From Dendrolimus kikuchii (lineage: Eukaryota > Arthropoda > Insecta > Lepidoptera > Lasiocampidae): a DNA stretch of 64,000 bases. Location: positions 10,303,501-10,367,500 of the forward strand of contig CM034402.1 in the NCBI GenBank assembly GCA_019925095.2, read 5' to 3'. Positions within the stretch are counted from its first letter, which is position 1; every line of letters starts with the position of its first letter. The notes under the pieces are model-generated. The model searched no databases. It saw only the letters and a program-made list of their open reading frames with translations, and was not told where the DNA came from. The translations under genes were made by a program, and so were the position numbers. Positions 1-10,664 of the stretch are shown here, piece after piece.

Positions 1-499
1 AAGACCTAGCTAGCTATTTTTGAATATGACTGTGAATATAGACAGACAGGCTGATGATGGATGTGATGCTTATTGTCAAAATGGCTACGAAACTCTAAAA
101 AAACGTAAAAATTCGCAGAACCGATCTCAGATATTGCCATTTTCTTTACCTGCCTCGGCTTTTATGATTTTAATCTTGAAGTCAAACATTTGATTTTGAA
201 ATTGGATACATAATGAAAGTCAAATAACTAGTGAAAGTTCTATTTCGTTGCTGTTCAAAGATTAAGAAATTGTGTAACTACCTAGCAACACAGACGTTTT
301 CTCTCTTCATGCAATTAAAATACTTTATTAGGTACCATATTTTTTTTATAGCTGTAACAGAATTTTTAAGTTAAAATTATTAATTAGTAAGGAAAACAAC
401 AGCTAAACTAGGCATAGCTTGTGCTATAAGGTTTTGTTCCTTGTATGTATTGTTTGTTACATTCTATCTTTTGATATGGTAGAGTCACACTAGAATCAT

Positions 500-930
500 T
501 ATCTCTTGATTACAGCTTTTAGAGCCAGCTCGATCAGTGTAATACCATGGTCTGACAGACTAAAACAAATCGTGTGTCGTCCGATGAGTGAGAGTTCCGA
601 TGGCCTACTTCCGTCTCTATCTAACCCATCTTTCCTATCGTATCCTCCTACTAGATCCTCTTTATCCCATCTTATTTATCCCATCCCTCCTATGCCATCT
701 CTTCTATCTTGTCCTAAAGGTTCGCTTCGCATTAACTTTGCCCCTAGTGTTGCAAACGTGTCTAAGTGACAATAACCATTTTCTATCAGTTGGCCCGTCA
801 TGTTCTTTGGTATGACAGTGAATATGCTGCGATAAATGTGTGGCATCATGCAAAAGGATCCTGTTAGGAAATCCGTATTTACTTTCACGTCCGTAACAAA
901 GTAGGGAATTTACAAGAGTCACCTATGATA
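500..930 (+). repeat. Degenerate retroposon-like segment
   Basis: This stretch is pyrimidine-rich (runs of cccatc/tcctat) and ends in a block (about 740-810) reading gtgttgcaaacgtgtctaag and then an 'accattttctatcagttggcccgtc' type motif. That block resembles the 3' part of the retroposon family described at 1465-1776, and the pyrimidine-rich part resembles the LINE remnant at 30990-31500. No reading frame is intact. I take it as an old, unclassified retroposon remnant. The flanking bases 1-500 and 930-1460 are AT-rich and show nothing recognisable. Confidence 0.35.
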
Positions 931-1464
931 TTATGAGGACGTTTTACAACAACCCAGGGTTGTTTCGTGGTAGAAAAATGCCTAGCAATACAGATTTTGC
1001 ATTTCTACCTAGTTACGATAGAAAGGGTAGGGACAAGAAATGCTGATTTCACGTCATGAAGTAACTTTATAAAATTTAATTTACTCAGCATTCTAGAAAA
1101 CTAATGTTTCGAACACCTAACTAAAGACACCCTCTATACTATATTTATTTTGTCATGAAATCTTACTCCATTATCATAGAAAATGATTTATAATGTAAAA
1201 CAAATTCTTATTTAACTCAAAGATAACAAAGCGAGAGCCCAGCAACCGTATATAGCGAAAGAAAAGACTGTTTATTTCTAATGCATAATTTAGATTTTCC
1301 CTACGCTGCTGTGCTTGTTAATTGCCTTATACTTCTACCAAATTGCTTAAAAGATGTATGTTTTTCGATACATTTGAATGGAGATGAATTTAGATTTTAT
1401 AATATCTAATGGATACCTTTCGAACCAAAAAAATGCCTTTTTATTCTACTCTCATAATTTTATT

Positions 1465-1776
1465 TTATCCGTGTAGAAACGGCGAAGGAATACAATATTC
1501 GCGGCCGGGCGGTCTGTCGTAAGAGGCGACAAAAACATGCAGGTAGTAGGGTATTTGTCCGCTGGATAGCTACCATCCCTGGTCTAGAGTTAGAGTATAC
1601 CGCCATAACAATCTTAACTTGTGTTCCAGCATTAGTGGCCAGGTTTAATTCTCCCTTTAGAGAGCGGAAGCACATTGGTAGCACCTTTGGCGTTACAAAT
1701 GTTCATAGACGATGGTAAGCGCTTTTCATCAGGTGGGCCGTCTGCCTGTCTACTGAAATCGCTCAATAAAAAAAAA
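1465..1776 (+). repeat. Retroposon family X, copy 1
   Basis: A unit of about 300 bp that begins near 'tccgtgtagaaacggcgaag', passes through cggccgggcggtctgtcgta, and ends in gggccgtctgcctgtctact followed by an A-rich tail (aataaaaaaaaac). It recurs in the window at 6527-6790, 25349-25665, 46195-46468 and, inverted and split, at 17955-18440. The A tail and constant 3' end point to a retroposed sequence, either a SINE or the 3' end of a LINE. No open frame is conserved between copies. The family type is inferred; the recurrence is seen directly. Confidence 0.7.
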
Positions 1777-1995
1777 CTAGTACTAACAATAAAATAAATG
1801 GAAACAGGTCTCGAAGCCGCAGTACGATACATTGTTCCGAGTAGATTAACATATAACATGTCTTATGCCTGCCAGTATATTTAAACACATGTAATTCCAC
1901 CAAGTGACCCTCTAAAAACTGCCCGCTGCATTAGGCTCATAGGAGGAAGTTCCTGCTGAAGTTTTCTCTCTGCGCTACGACATGGTGTTGTTAAA

Positions 1996-2321
1996 CATAC
2001 ATACATACATACATACATACATACATAACTTCACGCCAGTTCCCTTGCGGGGTAGGCACGAACAACAGAGTGCCATTTAGGCTTATTCTTACACACCTCA
2101 CTTGCCTCTTTGACATTCATAACTCTTGTCATACAAGCTCGTCTGTTCTTAAGGCTCCTGACATCACCTTCTGCTAGTACACGATCAATTTGATCATATA
2201 AAATGTGTCGTGGCCTTCCACGACTTCTGCATCCATCCACGTCTGCATTGTATATCTGTTTAGTCATTCTTTCATCATGCATTCTTTCCACATGCCCGAA
2301 CCACCGGAGCATTCCTTACCT
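1996..2321 (-). mobile_element. 5'-truncated RTE/craniofacial-type LINE insertion with 11-bp target duplication
   Basis: On the minus strand this encodes the C-terminal tail of a non-LTR reverse transcriptase (MLRWFGHVERMHDERMTKQI and following, to the stop near 2031-2090), then a short 3' UTR and an (ATGT)n tail at 1996-2027. The same protein tail occurs in longer form at 9238-9971. The insertion is flanked by an 11-bp direct repeat, tgttgttaaac, at 1985-1995 and 2322-2332, the expected target-site duplication. The copy is strongly 5'-truncated and cannot encode a working enzyme. The clade name is a judgement from the protein tail; target duplication and tail are read directly. Confidence 0.85.
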
Positions 2322-2904
2322 TGTTGTTAAACAATGGCATCATAAAAAGTTTTGTAGGAGTTCAACGCGCAAGCAACACCCCTAGTGTTGCAGACGGCCG
2401 TAGAAGATGATAACCACTTTGTCTGCTTTAAGCAATAAAAAAATTAAACTGTTTAAATATTAAAGTAGTAGGTACACTGGCACAATATTTTTTTTATTAA
2501 TTAACTAGAGTTTACCCCGCGGCTGCGCCGCGTGTCAAACTCTAGTGCATGCCTCTTGTTTTAACATTATGTATTTTTTTATGTTAGAGCTATTTGTCCC
2601 CAGAAGATTTACTTAATTTCATATCGCAAACTATCCCATCTCCCGGGATGAAAAGTATTTATTTCCATTTTCGATACCAAAACTAAATTTAAACAAAACT
2701 ACAACAAAACCGATCCAGTACTCCTAGTAGTTTTTCCGTGAAGGCTTAGCAGACGAACGGATCGAGTTACTATCGCAATTTTTATAGATGATAAATTTTT
2801 ATATCTATAAAATTGAGAAACGATTGGTCTCCCATACAAACTTTCATTCTCTATTTCAACCCGTTCTATTTTTATTTATCTATCATCCGTCTATTTGTAA
2901 ACTA

Positions 2905-3145
2905 CTAAATGACAAATATGATAAACATGGCCAAAGTGACAAAAATGATCAAAGTAACCAAAATGACTAAAATGAACAAAATGACCAAACTGACTAAAAT
3001 TACCAAATTGAATAAAATTACCAAAGTGAACAAAATTACCAAATTGACCAAAATGACCAAAGTGACCACGATGACCAAAATGACTAAAATTACCAAATTG
3101 ACCAAAATTACCAAAATGCCCAAATTACCAAAATGGCCAAAATGA
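2905..3145. repeat. Degenerate 9-bp minisatellite in Helitron A
   Basis: About 26 tandem units of a 9-bp motif, read on the minus strand as GGTCATTTT with many substitutions (ggtaatttt, ggtcaattt, agtcatttt). The period produces a shadow ORF of V-I-L triplets, which should not be taken as a gene. It occupies the same internal place as the perfect 9-bp array in Helitron B and the 8-bp array in copy C. Confidence 0.85.
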
Positions 3146-3423
3146 TCAAAATAACCACAATGTTGACAAAACAAACAAACACAAATCTATTCCTCCTATA
3201 TAATCTATTCCTATACCTATCCCATTATCTGGGATAAAAAATATTGCTTGTCCACCTTCGGTATTAAAATTACACATATACCAAATTTCAGCCAAATCGG
3301 TCCAGTATTTTTTTCGTAAAAGCATAACAAACAAAGAGACATTTTGATTTTCATCCCGAAAACTATCCCATTTTTCGAGATAAAAAGTATCCTATATCCT
3401 ATGTTGTATATTCTCGGCATCGA

Positions 3424-3428
<5 letters not shown>

Positions 3429-3467
<39 letters not shown>

Positions 3468-3470
3468 GTA
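3429..3470. repeat. (TA)n microsatellite
   Basis: Alternating TA at the left side of the LINE-tail insertion inside Helitron A. A much longer AT tract follows at about 3610-3684. The two probably represent one dinucleotide tract split by the insertion. Confidence 0.85.
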
Positions 3471-3487
3471 TATATATACATGGTGAG

Positions 3488-3596
3488 ATGAGGTGTGTAA
3501 GAATAAGCCTAAATGGCACTCTGTTGTTCGTGCCTACCCCGCAAGGGAACTGGCGTGAAGTTATGTATGTATGTATGTGTATGTATATATGTATAT
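3488..3596 (+). mobile_element. LINE 3'-tail fragment nested in Helitron A
   Basis: The sequence from about 3488 (gaggtgtgtaagaataagcc) through 'cgcaagggaactggcgtgaag' to an (ATGT)n tail is the same 3' end as in the LINE copies at 1996-2321 and 9238-9971, here on the plus strand and only about 100 bp long. It is embedded in the AT-dinucleotide tract of the Helitron, so a target duplication cannot be told apart from the microsatellite. Confidence 0.8.
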
Positions 3597-3599
3597 ATA

Positions 3600-3609
<10 letters not shown>

Positions 3610-3684
<75 letters not shown>
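3610..3684. repeat. (AT)n microsatellite
   Basis: About 75 bp of nearly uninterrupted AT repeats immediately after the nested LINE tail. Confidence 0.9.
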
Positions 3685-3687
<3 letters not shown>

Positions 3688-4184
3688 GAGTTTCCGCTAA
3701 ATCGGTCCAGTAGTTTTTCCGTGAAAACGGAACAGACAGACAGACACAGTTACTTTTGCATTTATAATATTAATAGGGTTAATTGATACTCAAGGGTGTT
3801 AATTATGTGATCCTCTGTGTTCTGAGGCTTAGCTTGAGTTATCTTTTAATCCTTCCCACGCCTACCTGAAGGTCCGGCTTAATTTCCCTTTAAAATGGGC
3901 CAAATGTAAACCATTTATTCGCCTGACAAACAAGCCTATCCAACTAATTATGAAAGTATACTTAAGTACGTAACAGTATTCCAATTTTTAACAACGACTT
4001 ATCAAAAAAGAATGTGAATAAATAAAGTTAAATGAAACATATTAACCTTCAGTTACAGTAATTGATATACACAATAAAAGAAGAAATAATAAAAAAAAAT
4101 CGTTTAAGTTAATATATTTGTATTTATCCTACAAGATAATTATTTACTACATATTTTAATTTTCACCACAAAATGCTTCACTGT

Positions 4185-4490
4185 TTTTATTACAAGCTTT
4201 TATTTAACTTGCAATGGATGTATGTATGTATGTAAGTTCGGGTGGAATGTTGCAAGTTAAATTTGACCAACTTCTCGGTTACCGATTGAGCTGAAATTTT
4301 GCACGCATATGTATATTGCCTGACAATGCAATAATATGGTACAATGGAGCTGATCTTATGATAGAGTCGTGTTTGATCTCATTTAAGTAAAACAAGCCCA
4401 AACACGTTTCGTTTTACTTGTCTTGGCTAGCACTCTGCTGCTACATAATATCCAGGATCTCAAAAGCTTGTGTTTAAAAACCTTTTTAAA
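4185..4490 (+). repeat. Interspersed repeat family G, copy 1
   Basis: Starts near 'cttttatttaacttgcaatg', includes an ATGT run, then ttgcaagttaaatttgacca and 'gagctgaaattttgcacgca', and ends near gcttgtgtttaaaaaccttt. An inverted copy of the whole unit lies at 11336-11682. No coding potential is visible. The class is unknown. Bases 3790-4180 before it are AT-rich and unremarkable. Confidence 0.65.
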
Positions 4491-4654
4491 AATACTTATT
4501 CGTTTACGAATAAGCATGGAAGAATCATATCAAAAATGACAATCACCCGGTAAGAATACTAGCTCTCAAAAACACCTAAATTCGACAAGGCTAGTGCTGG
4601 ATTTCGGTTGCTTGGGTTTTTTTAAACAATCGGCAAACACTCACGTTATAACTA

Positions 4655-4845
4655 TATATACTCAAGGTGAGCAAGTTAAGCTTATGGGTAATTTACATGA
4701 ATCACTCTAGGGTCAATCTCAGTCATCCAGACTATAGTAAATTTTCTGTTATATTACTTTTAGTTTCTTTACAAAATCTACCGTACCAGGAATCAAAACA
4801 AAACCTGACCTCGACCGGCAAAGGCTTAGCCCATTCAACCACAGA
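4655..4845 (-). repeat. tRNA-derived SINE family 1, diverged copy
   Basis: A diverged minus-strand copy of the SINE seen best at 59811-60069. Its head is visible at 4800-4850 as the reverse complement of the tRNA-like part (ggcaaaggcttagcccattc, then aaccacagaggttgtca). The body includes actatagtaaattttctgtt and 'ccgtaccaggaatcaaaa', matching the region around the B box. Confidence 0.6.
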
Positions 4846-4849
4846 GGTT

Positions 4850-4955
4850 GTCACTTCATTCATTACTCATTCATTTGCCTTACTACTGGCTAAGATTTGT
4901 CATAAACTTCATACAAGTAATGTCAATTTTCTTCCAATGGTAAGGTAGAGTGGAT
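4850..4955. repeat. Palindromic MITE, diverged copy
   Basis: The paired motifs 'cattcatttgccttactact' and 'caatggtaaggtagagtgg' in opposite orientation around a 'catacaagtaatgtcaattt' centre identify a short foldback element. Better copies are at 27011-27150 and 51308-51447. Confidence 0.45.
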
Positions 4956-5029
4956 AGAAACGCGGCTTTGATGACGGAGGGGTTATTTAGTGAAACCTAT
5001 TTTGTAGACCAAATCAACTAAGAAATGAC

Positions 5030-5395
5030 GTCTTTGAAATGTAGTGCTGGCGTCGAATACTCAAAATTTAATTGACAGCTCTACGAACGAACGCCTCCAT
5101 AATGGAAGAGCTCGAGATTGGAAATCATCAGAGATTATTAGCAGTATGCTGATAACGTATACTGAAGTACTTTGGCCATATGTCACGAAAGAATCCGAAC
5201 AATATGGAGCGACTTGTGGTCACTGGGAAGTTGAAAGCAAGAGACCTCGCGGTAGATCTCCAAATAGGTTGATTGACCAGACTGCTGGCCAGCTGGAGAG
5301 TTCAATAAACCGTCTACTGTGCTCAGAACCGATCTCGGTGGAAGAGAGCAATTGTTCACTGCCATCAAAAGATCCTCAGCACTAAGGGAATCACT
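5030..5395 (+). pseudogene. Fossil of a non-LTR reverse transcriptase C-terminus
   Basis: Three-frame reading gives a frame-broken LINE ORF2 tail: a RRILKI-like start, then a block like YFGHMSRKNPNNMERLVVTG, then KRPRGRSPNRLIDQ (in the 5044-5385 frame), and a segment like RSRWKRAIVHCHQK. The order (FGH, then a basic GRP/GRS motif, then a W-containing tail) is the usual arrangement after the RT domain of RTE/Jockey-type elements. Frame changes and stops make it non-functional. Clade assignment is uncertain. Bases 5395-6525 show nothing recognisable. Confidence 0.65.
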
Positions 5396-6526
5396 TAGCA
5401 ATTGGCCAAGAGACGTCATTAAAGATTACATTTCTTTCCAGGAGTATTTATTTCTAAGAGATTCCACTCTCACCGACCCGACCCAAATCGCAAGCTTATC
5501 TTAAACATCTCCTTGTTTATCTATGACAGTAAAAGGGAATACGGGAAACAAGCCTATGTTTATAAACATAGCATATGCACTAACGGACCGTGAAACAACA
5601 TAGCTTTCGCAAGTCACGCACAAAATGGAAGAGAATGACACAAAAACGTTTTAGAGGGTACATTCAAAAGTAATTGGTTATTTAGACCGTGCTTCGGAAA
5701 TGGGTTGCTCTACTTTCGTATTTATCTTGCTTTTTATGAATATCATTTATTTAAATGGAAAATTGGTCGGGATTGTCTTTTCAAAATTTGCAGTGAGAAG
5801 CTTCGAGAATTTTATTTAAAAAGGTTTTTTGTTAGATTTACGTAAGTTTCTGTGGGACATATTTGGAAACTTTTAATTTTGATTTGTGTTTTAGGGTTCT
5901 GCCGCCATTATGTCATAAAGTAACCTTGTGTATTCCCTTCCTACTTTTCCTCTCTCCTTCCCTTCCCTTGTGTATTCTTTTATGTCTGTACGTCTGTGTA
6001 ACCTAGTCATTTTTCCCGAAATAACTAGGTCTATATAAATTAAATTTAGTACGAAAATACAAGTAGGTACTTTAATTTCAACCATCTTTCCGCAACCATG
6101 AGCCTTATCCAAATCCCATGAACAACGACTTGTGAAAACTGGGTTATAAATTATGAATAAATAATACTAGGAGTGATAATCGGCCATTATTAAATGTAAC
6201 TTGAAAAGTTCCGAAATCCTATGTGACTAGATGGTGCTATAGGTTATAACTCTATCTCTCTTTAACGTTTTATTCCCAAAAACATAGTGTTTTTAAACCG
6301 AATTAACCTAAATTTCATTTTGTATTAGCTATCGTTTTGTCACTATGTAGATTAGTTTTTTATAGCGAAGCTGGCAATGTGGCAGACTAGCCAGCTAATG
6401 GAAGACGGTTACATAAATGTTTGCTATACTAAGGGCTAAGCCAACGCGTTATCAGCTTTTAAGATGGAATAGAGGTTAGGATAGAAGGAATGAGATAAAG
6501 CAGTGGGATAAAATAGGGGAAAATTT

Positions 6527-6790
6527 TATACGTGCAGGAACGGAGAAAGAATACAATTTCCTGTGGTAAGGATTTGCCTCTCTAGATAGCTACCACTCCT
6601 GGTCTAGAGTATGCCCCTATAACAACCTTGAGTTATGTACCGGCATTATTGGCCAGGTTCCAGTCTCCCTTTAGAGAGCAGCAGCACATTTGTAGCACCT
6701 TTGGTGTTGCAACTGTCCATAAGCTATGGCAACCGCTTTCCATCAGATAGGCCGTCTGCCTGTCTGCTAAACTCATGTAATAAAAAAAAT
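6527..6790 (+). repeat. Retroposon family X, copy 2
   Basis: Runs from cgtgcaggaacggagaaaga through ccactcctggtctagagtat and 'cagtctccctttagagagca' to gtctgcctgtctgctaaact with an A-rich end (taataaaaaaaat). It lacks part of the 5' GC-rich block found in other copies, an internal deletion. Confidence 0.7.
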
Positions 6791-7116
6791 GGGCCATCAC
6801 AACTTTCATTCATCGCACGAAACACGATTAACTCAAGGCTAACCGTTTCACGGCGATGTTTTGTGAGAGCGTGGAGTTACACCGATCGAGGCGACCCTAA
6901 GAGCTGTTATCTAGACAGTGATTCCAGCACGACACTACCACGTCATAGATGATTAATATATTAAAATAAAGTAATGAAAAAGCCCAGGAAATCAATTATT
7001 TCTCCTATATTTATTAAGCAATACAATGATAATAACATTTACCGCAATAAAACGCAAACTGTATAAGTGTACTAAAAGTACTCGTAATGAAATAAAAATA
7101 AGGCCACAATACTCAC

Positions 7117-7297
7117 CCAAGTGACAGAGCAAACAGAGCACCGCCGCAAGCCACATCGCGATTGTCTTTATTCACATCATTAGTGAGCACGCACCCTTGC
7201 GACACTTATCATCGTTATTTCAAAAGTTAGATATTTAAACGTACATTTTCAGTCACAATTCACTCTGTCCCGGATAACAGTCAGCCGCCACAGCGAC
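7117..7297 (-). CDS. Possible first exon of a secreted protein (signal peptide only)
   Basis: On the minus strand, ATG at 7156-7154 opens MWLAAVLCLLCHL and runs into a strong splice donor, G|GTGAGT, with the last exon base at 7117 (13 codons plus one base, phase 1). The peptide is a textbook short signal-sequence core. Upstream, 7297-7157 would be 5' UTR; a TTATTTCAG acceptor-like motif lies directly before 7297, so a further non-coding exon is possible. No downstream exon could be recognised at lower coordinates, so identity and function are unknown. A chance ATG with a donor site is the main alternative. Confidence 0.4.
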
Positions 7298-7392
7298 CTG
7301 AAATAATGGAAAAAGAATATTTTATTTCTTTCTAACTAGGTCTTTAAGTTAACCTGCGTACTGCTATACGCGTTTTCATTTTACATATGCTC

Positions 7393-7512
7393 ACTGATGG
7401 TCGGTTCCTATATCTTACTAACTCTTCATTTACTTCACTATCAGTTAAAATTTGACAAAAGCTCCATACAAGTTATGTCTTTCTACTGATAAGGTATAGG
7501 AATCTGCCATTA
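7393..7512. repeat. Palindromic MITE, copy
   Basis: Left arm 'tggtcggttcctatatctta' and right arm 'ggtataggaatctgccatta' are near reverse complements, and the inner arms (cactatcagttaaaatttga and tctttctactgataaggtat) also pair. It is the same foldback family as 27011-27150, 34225-34345 and 51308-51447. Confidence 0.6.
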
Positions 7513-7769
7513 GAGATGATTAGGGCGGGTGTTAACTCATAAAAGCAAAATTTTCAAGAATGCGATTTGTAGTTTTTAATTCACTATTTCTATAATCATT
7601 TAGTTAACGTCATGTATGTAAATAAATAATTTATAAACTTCATTTACATACAACATACATATATGGAACACCTAAACAATAGAAATTAATAATAATTTCG
7701 TTGCAATAAAAAACCTGACCATTCAAGTACAGAAGCCGAAGAAGAAATGTTATCAGTATAAATAATAAT

Positions 7770-8013
7770 AAAAAATTAACAAAAACAAAACCAATTTCAC
7801 ACTAAAAACCAATGTTTAACCGACTTTTTTCTAGATCTCGAATTCGGTGTCAAGTAAAATATAAACGAACAACAACAAACTTACAAACTATAGTAATTTC
7901 TATGTTTTACTTGACACCGACTTCGAAATGTGGAAAAAGTTAGTAAATATTAATTTTTTGGTTTTTAGTGTGAAGTCGGTTTTGTTTTTGCAAAAAAAAA
8001 TATTTTTTACTTT
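7770..8013. repeat. Foldback element with long imperfect inverted repeats
   Basis: The left arm (about 7770-7860; aaaaacaaaaccaatttcac, cactaaaaaccaatgt, gaattcggtgtcaagtaaaa) matches the reverse complement of the right arm (about 7895-8013; ttttacttgacaccgacttc, ttggtttttagtgtgaagtc). Arms of about 80 bp surround a 40-bp centre. No coding capacity; MITE or foldback type. Bases 8015-9226 show nothing further that I can support. Confidence 0.65.
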
Positions 8014-9237
8014 TCAGTTGCGCAAATATTTCAATAGCTTTAGAAATAATATATTAAGCACCTATAGAAATTGTACTGGCTGGCAATCTGCCATCTCACT
8101 CTTTGGTGTATATACTCTTCAACAAATAACTGTACTGTATTTGTATATTTAATATTTAATACTAAAAATTATGATTAATATTAATATTTTAATATTGTTT
8201 AATATTAATACTTCCATATTAAGTACTCACCTATAAAATATATAAAAAGTATTAGTTTATTTATTGATGTGCTGACAATACACTACTACAAACCCCAAAA
8301 CGTCTCGAAGCTAATTTATCTGCACAACCTGTAACTCTAAAAATAAAAATTCATTCATTCTCGCCCCGCCATTTTGTTAGATTGTTGTGCATTCCGTTCA
8401 AGAAATTAAAAACAAAAATGTATTCATTCTTCTTTTATTTAAACACAAGTAATGCATCACATTGCTACTTTACATAGCGAAAAATAAAGTCGCTTTCTGC
8501 GACTGTCTGTCTATTCTCTAATTCCTCCTAAACTAAGCAACGGTTTTCACAATCAGCCAGTAACATTTTTAAAAACGTAATTAAGTATATATGTAAGTAT
8601 AGTAGAGCTACTTTTCGGGGTTTGACCCGTGGCTTAAAGACGAAGTGGGAGAGCTTCATCGATATAAATAAACATAGCCTAGCTTAGATATTTTTAATTA
8701 AAATCACCTAGTCCTGGTGTTATAGACCTTCAATTCGAGAGAACCCAAAATATGTCACCAGCAATCCAATATTGATATAGTTTCAGTCCTTGATGACAAA
8801 AATATGTCTAGAGCTGTTATAACAAACGCCTGGAGGTTCGCAACTTTTCCATTCATTAGTCCTCTACAAACACTGCCTGAGGTCATTGCTACCGCGCCAG
8901 AACTTTTTCTTCGTCGTAACAGGCAAATGGAAATAATTCTGGGAAAGTTTTGTTAACTACAAATAAAGAGAGACCTAAGTTTATCTTCACTTTTCCTCTT
9001 ATATTATTATCTGTATTTATTTGTCTGTTGTTATGACAAGTTGAATGTTATTTGCTCACGTAAAACGATGTTTGCTAATAGTGTTTCCCCTGATGTAAAT
9101 AAAGGGGACTATGTCGAGGCCAAGTTCTGACGACTGCTATAAGTTGGCATTTTGACTTATGACTTCCGTGCCCTAATACGATTGTAACTTGTGAGATTTG
9201 GTTATGGTTTGGTGTTTATGTATAGTTAATTATTTGA

Positions 9238-9902
9238 TGTTTGAAAGAGAAGAAACCAGAACGAATGCAAGGATAATGGTCGATGATGTTATGCTGGAGC
9301 AAGTGAATGAGTTTGTATATCTTGGATGTGCTTTTAGCAGGGATGGAAGGTACACCGCTGATATAGAAAGAAGAGTAAATTTGGGGAATAGTTTGAATGG
9401 AGCGTTAGGTAAACTTCTAGGCGCTAAGAACCTCAGCCAGAAGGCCCAGCTCGCCATACACAACGCGGTGCTGGTACCTACGCTCACGTATGGAAGCGAG
9501 AGTTGGGTATGGAAGAGAGAGCATGAAAGTAGAGTAAACGCGGTTGAGATGCGAGCACTGCGCAAAATCTGCGGAGTGACGCTCGCGGACCGCGTTCGTA
9601 ATACCGAAGTAAGAAAGAGAGTTGGTCTGAAAGAGAGTGTCGGGGTGAAGGTAAGGAAAGGAATGCTCCGGTGGTTCGGGCATGTGGAAATAATGCATGA
9701 TGAAAGAATGACTAAACAGATATACAATGCAAAAGTGGATGGATGCAGAAGTCGTGGAAGGCCACGACACACCTTCCATGATCAAATTGATCGTGTACTA
9801 GCGGAGGGTGATGTCAGGAGCCTTAAGAACAGACGAGTGTGCATGACAAGAGTTATGAATGTCAAAGAAGCAAGTGAGGTGTGTAAGAATGGGCCTAAAT
9901 GA
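9238..9902 (+). pseudogene. C-terminal part of non-LTR reverse transcriptase ORF2
   Basis: About 220 residues in one open frame, entered from the 5' truncation point; upstream in-frame codons back to 9198 belong to flanking DNA. Visible landmarks are YLGCAFSRDGRYTADIERRV, then LTYGSESW, then a basic stretch and RWFGHVEIMHDERMTKQI, then the GCRSRGRPRHTFHDQIDRVL motif, ending KNGPK. These are the usual post-RT landmarks of RTE-like and related LINEs. The endonuclease and the catalytic RT core (YADD) are missing, so no activity is expected. The absence of stops suggests a fairly recent insertion. Confidence 0.8.
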
Positions 9903-9971
9903 CGCTCTGTTGTTCGTGCCTACCCCGCAAGGGAACTGGCGTGAAGTTATGTATGTATGTATGTATGTATG
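9238..9971 (+). mobile_element. 5'-truncated LINE insertion with 11-bp target duplication
   Basis: A 734-bp insertion ending in an (ATGT)n tail and flanked by taattatttga at 9227-9237 and 9972-9982, an 11-bp target-site duplication. It carries an open frame to 9902 for the C-terminal part of a non-LTR reverse transcriptase (see the CDS entry). It belongs to the same family as 1996-2321 and 3488-3596; the three share the end 'gggaactggcgtgaagttatg'. 5' truncation is normal for target-primed reverse transcription. Confidence 0.9.
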
Positions 9972-10135
9972 TAATTATTTGAAATACGCCTAACTATAAA
10001 TGTATTACTAGCTACACCCAGCATCCGTGACATTGCCATGTAATAAAAGATTCTTTATTTAGAGCATCGAAGAAAGAAAGAAATAATCCGAAAGATTCGA
10101 ATAGGACAATATCAAAGCACCATATTGTTACGAGT

Positions 10136-10660
10136 AGCGGGACTCGAATTAAAATACTGTTAGAATTATTTTAGAGTTTATTAGAACTATGCAAACACGT
10201 ATATCACGGTTCCAAATATAACCGAACACCAGAAATCCAAACGTAATGCAGAAGGTCGTAATTCAATAAAACGCGCAAAGTCCGTCAATATTAGATTTCC
10301 GAAAGTATACACGTCACGCCCGTATCGTAGTCGTCGCTTTACTGCCTCCTCTCTCAATCAGGCCCTCGTTTTATACTGCACAAATGCAAATATGCCCGTT
10401 GACATCATTTCCAAAAATTAGCTTGTATTTATAATCCGTAACACATGGCTAATTATGCAGCCTGCAAGCGGCCGTAAACGAGTACAATAGAACAATAGGC
10501 TGTTCTTCAAAATAACTAGAAACATATTCCAAAAAAATAACTAAACAAAAGAAGACCATCATAAAAGGATTACAATTAGATCAAATGCCGACAGGTAATA
10601 AAATGTGTTTTTACAGATTAGGAGTGGAATTTGTTTTAGTCGGAACCTAAGTTGTAACAA
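10136..10660. mobile_element. Solo LTR 1 (Ty3/gypsy-like), ATAT target duplication
   Basis: A 525-bp unit beginning TGTTAC (10136) and ending GTAACA (10660), with the 4-bp direct repeat atat at 10132-10135 and 10661-10664. Perfect TGTTAC/GTAACA ends and a 4-bp duplication are the signature of a retroviral-type LTR. No internal region is attached, so it is a solo LTR left by LTR-LTR recombination. A second member is at 49162-49981. The superfamily is inferred from the duplication length. Confidence 0.8.
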
Positions 10661-10664
10661 TATT

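Larger units (their letters stand above)
2505..3779 (-). mobile_element. Non-autonomous Helitron, copy A, with internal 9-bp array
   Basis: Read on the minus strand, the 3' end is a GC-rich hairpin (cgcggcgcagccgcgg) followed about 9 bases later by CTAG at 2505-2508 and a flanking T, the normal Helitron 3' end. The other end (about 3779) reads ACCCTATTAATATTATAAAT and abuts an A. There are no terminal inverted repeats and no target duplication, also as in Helitrons. No Rep/helicase gene is present. The interior contains a degenerate 9-bp array (2905-3145), two 'aaatcggtccagta' modules, and a LINE tail plus (AT)n nested at about 3429-3690. A closely related copy lies inverted at 14243-17210 and a partial one at about 18985-19456. 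Confidence 0.8.

Noticed and set aside
2905..3174. Frames rich in V-I-L (minus) and K-M-T (plus)
   Set aside because: Both are shadows of a 9-bp minisatellite.
3217..3786. Frames rich in I-Y repeats
   Set aside because: Translations of AT dinucleotide tracts.
9230..9785. Antisense frames of 180 and 122 residues over the LINE at 9238-9971
   Set aside because: The plus-strand frame has clear reverse transcriptase landmarks and an ATGT tail; the antisense frames are shadows.
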